Shown piece after piece: positions 58,761 through 64,000 of a stretch of DNA of 64,000 nucleotides; position 1 is the stretch's first letter, and each line of letters starts with the position of its first letter. The position numbers and the translations under genes were made by a program. The notes beneath the pieces were generated by a model. That model saw only the letters and a program-made list of their open reading frames with translations, made no database searches and was not told the DNA's origin. This stretch comes from Sapria himalayana. Its lineage: Eukaryota; Streptophyta; Magnoliopsida; Malpighiales; Rafflesiaceae. The stretch is from assembly GCA_029783825.1 (NCBI GenBank), contig JAREIK010002631.1, positions 1 through 64,000 of the forward strand, given 5' to 3'.

Positions 58761-59039
58761 GATAGCACTACAACAAAAAACATATTAATGATGCTTAAAA
58801 AGCATCATTATGATATTTCATTTCGCTTATCGAAAGTGTCATCCGCTAGCTTGTCATAATAAGTATTTGCCTATAATGTCATTTTTTAGAAGTGTCATTG
58901 AAAAGATCCTTGACGCTAAAAAAAACCGTCATTGTTTATTATACCAATCTACCTTGACACTCTCGAATAAATGTCATTATTTGTTGTATCAATCTTAAAT
59001 TATTTGAATACAATGACACTTGGTAAATAAATTTTCACC

Positions 59040-60350
59040 TGTTATTCTAATAATGCATGCACATAAGAAAAACTTACGTTCCAATCCATACCAAGATTTT
59101 AGTTTTTAATTACAATGGGGAACTTGTACTTCTTACATTTCATAAACAAAAAAAATATCACAATTTCAACATTCATTTCTTTAATTTAATTCAAATTTTC
59201 TTATATATGCAACCCAATTGTGCCTCATCTCCAAGAAACTGCTTCATGCTAGCTTGGATAAGTTGAAAGTTAATTTCCTAAAAAAGGCAACCTACATACA
59301 AAAAGATGAACTATAATCAATTACACTTGCAGAAAAAAAAATATTATAGAGCATTGGAATATAAAAATGAAGGAATGATAACAACATATCATGAAAATAA
59401 TTTATATAATAATTGACATATTTGATTAAAAAAATTTAACAACAAAAACAAAGTTAGTAGTAATGGGTAAAATAGAAAGTAGGAAATTTATCAATTATGA
59501 CATAAAAGTTGATCAATTATGGTAAAATACAAAAAAATAATAATCCATTAAAAACATATATGTGTGTAGTGAGTTGAAAGATCAATAGTTACAAACTACT
59601 TGAAGAAACACTATAAAAACTAATTAAATTTAATAAAATGAAAAGTTAAATTACAAGCCATCTTCCCAATACTTTAAAAAAACTCGATTAGATGCTATGT
59701 AATGTAATTTCAAGTTCTATTGATTACACATATATAGTAATCCATCAACTTATAGTTTTAGATTCATTAATAAAATAAAAGGCAATGTAATAAAAAAAAT
59801 TGTGTCTTGAAAAAATCATTGTGTTTTATAAGGGTGAAAATGTAACTTACAATGTTGTGGTAAAGTATTGAAGCCAAAAGTCAAAATCTCCATGTTTTTC
59901 ATAGCCAATTAACAACAAAAAATCTATAGTTGACGACGAAAATAAAAGATAATATGATAGCAATAAAGTTCCAATTGCATTTTTCATTTTAAAATATGTA
60001 ATAGAAAGAAAGAAGTAATAAACTTGATATCATTATGAAAAATACCTTTATTATCATAATAGTTCATGGACCATTCCAAAGTTGGAAGATCTTCTAACTT
60101 CACCATAAAAAAGTTTCCCTTTAGACATCTATGAATCATGCATACAATATACTAACTTAATTCAACTATTGGAAATTAGAGAAATATCATGACTGTGGAA
60201 GGAAAATACTAAAAAGTCTTCAAATGATTATGTCAAATAATTTACATTCAGTCATAGTTTGGTTCCAAAGAGAGATAAAGTATGAACCTCATCAAAAGTG
60301 ACAGTTGGATATGCCAAATTTTGTTCATGCTTCAATACAAAAAGGTGTCC
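59040..60350. other. CACTA-2 3' flanking region, no gene
   Basis: AT-rich, no recognisable domain; probably 3' untranslated and subterminal DNA of the element. Confidence 0.45.
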
Positions 60351-60359
60351 CCAAAGCTT

Positions 60360-63300
60360 TTCAAACCGAGGAAAGTATTAATTGAGTCACCAGCATCACC
60401 CATTCAGATCGTACTTCATCCAATTCATCTTTGTTGTATGATTTTTTCCCATGAAACTATTGAAAAGTAATGTAATAGTTTCATCAATTGCATTGGAAAA
60501 TAAAATAAACATTGATATATTGAGAACCAACAAATCAACACATACCTTTGTTGTAAGACATCCTTGATCGAGAATGCTATATCTCATATATCTCATCACA
60601 TAGTATCCACATTCAGCACTACCTGGTTGTATCTGGCACTAAATGGATAAAAAAATCATTATATATATATGGAGTTACTTGCAAGTCATATTGTACTAAG
60701 TTAAAAATTAAGAAGACACTAAATATTTTATTACTCAGTTTATATGAGTTATTTGCCCCTAATACAACCCAATTAGTCTTTTATTTTTGATGATTTATAT
60801 TTTTTAAGTGGATGAATTCTTAGAGCCCTGCATGAAGAAAATAATTTTTGTTACCAACTATGCTTCATTCTATAATATTAAGGGAAAAACTTACATATTA
60901 ACAATGTCTTTAAGATCATCTGAAGGTTAATGATGTAAGGAATCAAGGTAATAGGCGATCAAGGTCCTTATATCAAGTACCACCAAAACCCAATGACAAC
61001 TACAAAATTAACATGAGTGTAACTACATATCAATTATAATTTGATAAATATGCATACTTATAAGCTTACTTATGTTTAATAACTTACCCTGGGTTATATG
61101 GAATAAAAATAAAATCAGCATTATTTGCATTCATCAACCGATTAGCTATAACCCTTGACCTATTTTTCTTGTTTGCTTCTCTCATTCCAGCTTTGGAAAC
61201 TAAGGTCATATTTACAAAAATAAATCGTTCTGCCTCTTTAGCATCAACCATCTTTTTATGCAAGTGCCTAATTTAATTTCACACAATATTTAAAAGTTTT
61301 AATATTTTAATATAACTGAAATTAATTACAATTCTGATTATGAAAAATTAAAGCATAAATAAGATAGTTAAAATATATGAAAAACATATTAAATGTTTCT
61401 CTTACCATATATAGAACATAATGCAATTAGATGACACCTCTATTGATGAAATTATGATATCCATATCTTCTTTCATGAGGAATGAAGACTCTCCAAAAAC
61501 ATCATCTATGATTTCTACTGCATGTACCTTCTCATCCTTTAACAATAGCCCAACAAATGTAGTAATGTTCTTGAAATCTACAGGGTTCTCATCCTTAACA
61601 CTCAATGTTCTCTCTTTATTCATCTGTTTCTTAAATTTCTTTGAATCCTATCGAACATAAAATATCATTGTATATATAAGAATTATCCTAAATATATTAG
61701 TTTTTTTATTAGTAACGAGAAATTTTTTATTTAAAAAAAAGTACATACCTGGATGCGATGAGTAGTAAGAATGACTAATTGGGCAGGCCATAAAATTTGA
61801 TGCCCAATAGCATCTCCAATAGTGGTAATTTGGCTTGGAATAGGTACAGGAAGTAATGCATTTGGATCATAAGAAACATCCACAGCAATAAAGAAGTTAG
61901 CACCACGTTCAAGTACCATTGTTCCAGCTGCAACTACATTTTCTTTTGTCCTTATGGCGAATTGACAATTCCTAACCTGTAAAATGAAACAATATTATTT
62001 AGTTATATGCAATCATCTAAAGTTGATAATTTCCAAGTTGTAAAGAATTAGTTAGACAAAATTGAGTTATCATAACTTAATGAGCTTATTAATCTAATTT
62101 ATTATACAAACTTATATTGTAACATTACTTCTATATAGGAATTAATCAACTAGGTAAGTTGATATGAAAATTATGAGTTTATGTTAACATATTTTTATTA
62201 TAGAACATAATATTACTTCCAACTTACCTTGTTTTCTTTTAACATTGGAGGAGTGTGGTCATCTACTCGACGTTTTGGTTGCTCAACACTTTAAAGAAGG
62301 ACAATATATTTTTGGAGCATGTTAGAGCTACCAACATTAGATTGAGGTGCGGTGGGTAACATCTGAGAGAGTTGGAATAAAATCTTTGCCTCAAAATTTG
62401 ATTGTCGCTCTTGCGATTCTTTCATAAATTCTCGCAGCGCATGATCTGCCATAGAATGAAAATATTATCGTGGTGCATAATGTTTTCCTTTAGCTCGTAC
62501 TCGACCACTATATTCAGGAGTTCCCAATAATTCGGTAAGTATGTCATTTCCATTGAAACTCAAACTACTTTCTTGTAACTGTTACAATAGCTTATCCTGA
62601 TACACAATGATGTTATAAAATTAAATGTCATATTGGTTAATATTTAATAAGTTATTAACGTAAATGAAATATATGTTACATAACTTATACTTATAATCTT
62701 CTCCACTAGCAGAATGACCACTTCATCATACGTGCCATCTTTTTTCTCCTTTGCTTTCTTCCATAATACACTTCTATCAATGACTTTAGTAAAACCAGTT
62801 TACTAACTTTTAAAATATTGAAATGTAATATAATGTGTCTCTAGTCAAATTCAACATAAAATAAAATGTAAATTAACAATGTCTTTAACTTACCATCTCT
62901 TCCTCAAGACCAGCATATCCCTTCCTACTAAGATGATTATAAATATGTTTTTTCCTTCTTTCTTTTTGAACTTCTCTAAACTCCTAAAAATTTTATTTTA
63001 TATTAAGTAAAGAAAAAATGAGTATATGACATGACAATAATTAGAAATTTACCTAAAATCTGAGACAATCTTTCTTTCACAAAAATTATCCAATCTTCAT
63101 CTTCAATAAAACTGTATTCAACTGGTGGTTTTTTAAGAAGTTATAGTTGGTCTTTGAAAGGAATGATATACTTTGCAATCAATATATTCTTGAAAGATCT
63201 AAAGCACATGCCCATTGATTTCATACAATTCATTCTACTTTTACAATCCAATGTAAATGCAGCTTAGAAGTAATGAACATAGTTATTAATTGTTAAAAAA

Positions 63301-63480
63301 ATTTGCAAATAGAATTAGAAAAAGTTATAGATAGAAAAAAAATACTAGTTTACCTCAATGGTGTCCCACAATTTATTCTTCAATTGCTTAGGTACAAGGT
63401 GCCAAGTGCTATATCTAATTTGGACCATGGTATGTGCTAATACGCCTAAATAACTTGTGAGATGCACATCAGCTTGTCCG
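60360..63480 (-). pseudogene. CACTA-borne Transposase_24 / DUF8039 / Ulp1-like protease gene, multi-exon
   Basis: A minus-strand, spliced, plant Ulp1-transposon-type gene. Transposase_24-like text: STWHLVPKQLKNKLWDTIE (about 63420-63360), MGMCFRSFKN...YIIPFKDQ (about 63215-63145), EFREVQKERRKKH...GYAGLEEEM (about 62995-62895), TELLGTPEYSGRVR (about 62540-62495). DUF8039-like text: VRNCQFAIRTKENVVAAGTM (61978 on), ALLPVPIPSQITTIGDAIGHQILWP. C48 protease: FIFIPYNPG, an intron of about 80 bp with GT..AG, then HWVLVVLD (about 60996), YYLDSL, and GSAECGYYVMRYM (about 60635-60590). The His, Asp and Cys are all present. The C-terminus resembles DELDEVRSEWV (about 60445-60410). In-frame stops (TAA near 60925, 62295 and 62470) make it a likely pseudogene. 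The 5' end is not resolved. Confidence 0.78.
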
Positions 63481-64000
63481 ACATAAATACCATCAACATT
63501 TTACTTTACTACAAGTTTTATTCATTTATTCATATTCTTGATAATCATAGTCTTTCTTATTATCCATCTACATCTATTTCTTGTAGTTGCTTTATCTTGT
63601 TGTTCTGTATCCATACCTATCATAAAAATAATTATAATGTTTAAATAAAAGTACTAAAATATCTAACAAAAATTTAAAGAATAAAAAATTAACTAATTAA
63701 AGGCATTACCAAATCAGCTGCTTTGCATAAAACATAATATTGTCAATGTTTTGAATAATGTCAACCTGACATTAACTAAAATTGAAAGCATAATAATTAT
63801 CTAATAACAAAGACGAATAAATTAACTAGTAAGCTTACATTTACACTATAAAAAACTATAGTAGCATATCAATTCATAATATCATAACAAAACTACAATT
63901 TGACATATATTATTTGTTCTTAACCTAAATTCCCTCACAATCATCTCGAATACAAATTTGATTAGAGTCATCCATTGCATTAAATAATTCAATTTGTGGT
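63481..64000. other. Right edge of window inside CACTA-2
   Basis: AT-rich; possible 5' exons or introns of the Ulp1-type gene, none identifiable. The frame 63462-63644 on the plus strand is not credible. Confidence 0.4.

Larger units (their letters stand above)
58766..64000 (-). mobile_element. CACTA-2 element, one end only (runs off the window)
   Basis: CACTACAACAAAAAACATAT at 58766 is a typical CACTA terminus. The first 300 bp repeat TGTCATT/AATGACA words (near 58838, 58878, 58891, 58927, 58972, 59010) and an AATGATGCT inverted repeat (58787-58809), as CACTA subterminal regions do. A minus-strand gene with CACTA-associated domains follows. Because the gene reads toward 58766, this is the element's 3' end. 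The other end and its TNP2 gene would lie beyond 64000. Confidence 0.75.

Noticed and set aside
1..64000. Integrated viral sequences, organellar insertions, rRNA or a novel defence-type gene cluster
   Set aside because: I looked for pararetroviral, mitochondrial and plastid landmarks and for clusters of intact unknown genes and saw none; the Pol-like regions all fit copia or LINE order.

Overview
This window looks like nuclear DNA from a flowering plant: very AT-rich, no organellar genes, and almost wholly built of plant transposable elements (hAT, CACTA/En-Spm, Mutator-like, Ty1-copia, an RTE-type LINE) and their debris. Nothing in it fixes the species; a non-grass monocot is only a guess. 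I found no convincing single-copy host gene, no tRNA or rRNA gene and no CRISPR array. All element boundaries, duplications and mismatch counts were read by eye.

Layout. 1-8 kb: a short non-autonomous hAT (366-1008), decayed copia fragments on both strands, a solo LTR (3079-3651) and a Mutator-like long-inverted-repeat element (5528-6225). 8.1-19.5 kb: nested hATs. An old hAT (8077-19503) carries a second hAT family on the minus strand in its 5' part (8797-12793) and a younger copy of its own family inside its transposase gene (14694-18345, exact 8-bp target duplication). 21.2-37.1 kb: a CACTA element (21214-37060, 3-bp duplication AGA) holding a minus-strand copia element with only 107-bp LTRs (23099-27753) and another hAT (31271-35024), which itself contains a solo LTR (33766-34344). 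37-42.6 kb: mostly unassigned AT-rich DNA with a small TATATCGG-rich insertion (38265-38465). 42.6-43.8 kb: a solo LTR with an inverted sister solo LTR inside it. 44.9-51.7 kb: a chain LTR-internal-LTR-internal-LTR-internal-LTR whose LTRs differ in minisatellite content and length. 52.4-53.1 kb: a LINE reverse-transcriptase relic. 53.4-58.76 kb: two large GA-rich polypurine blocks (about 1.0 and 3.1 kb) flanking a degenerate 57-bp tandem repeat. 58,766 to the end: one end of a second CACTA element with a multi-exon Transposase_24/DUF8039/Ulp1-type gene on the minus strand.

The coding regions are parts of mobile elements: transposases (hAT, TNP2), a copia Gag-Pol and a CACTA-borne Ulp1-like protease. 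All are damaged by in-frame stops or frameshifts, several of which look like TGG to TGA/TAG changes. The strongest results are the insertion chronology readable from exact target-site duplications, four solo LTRs of one family with four different perfect 5-bp duplications, the shared-LTR tandem array, and the polypurine blocks.
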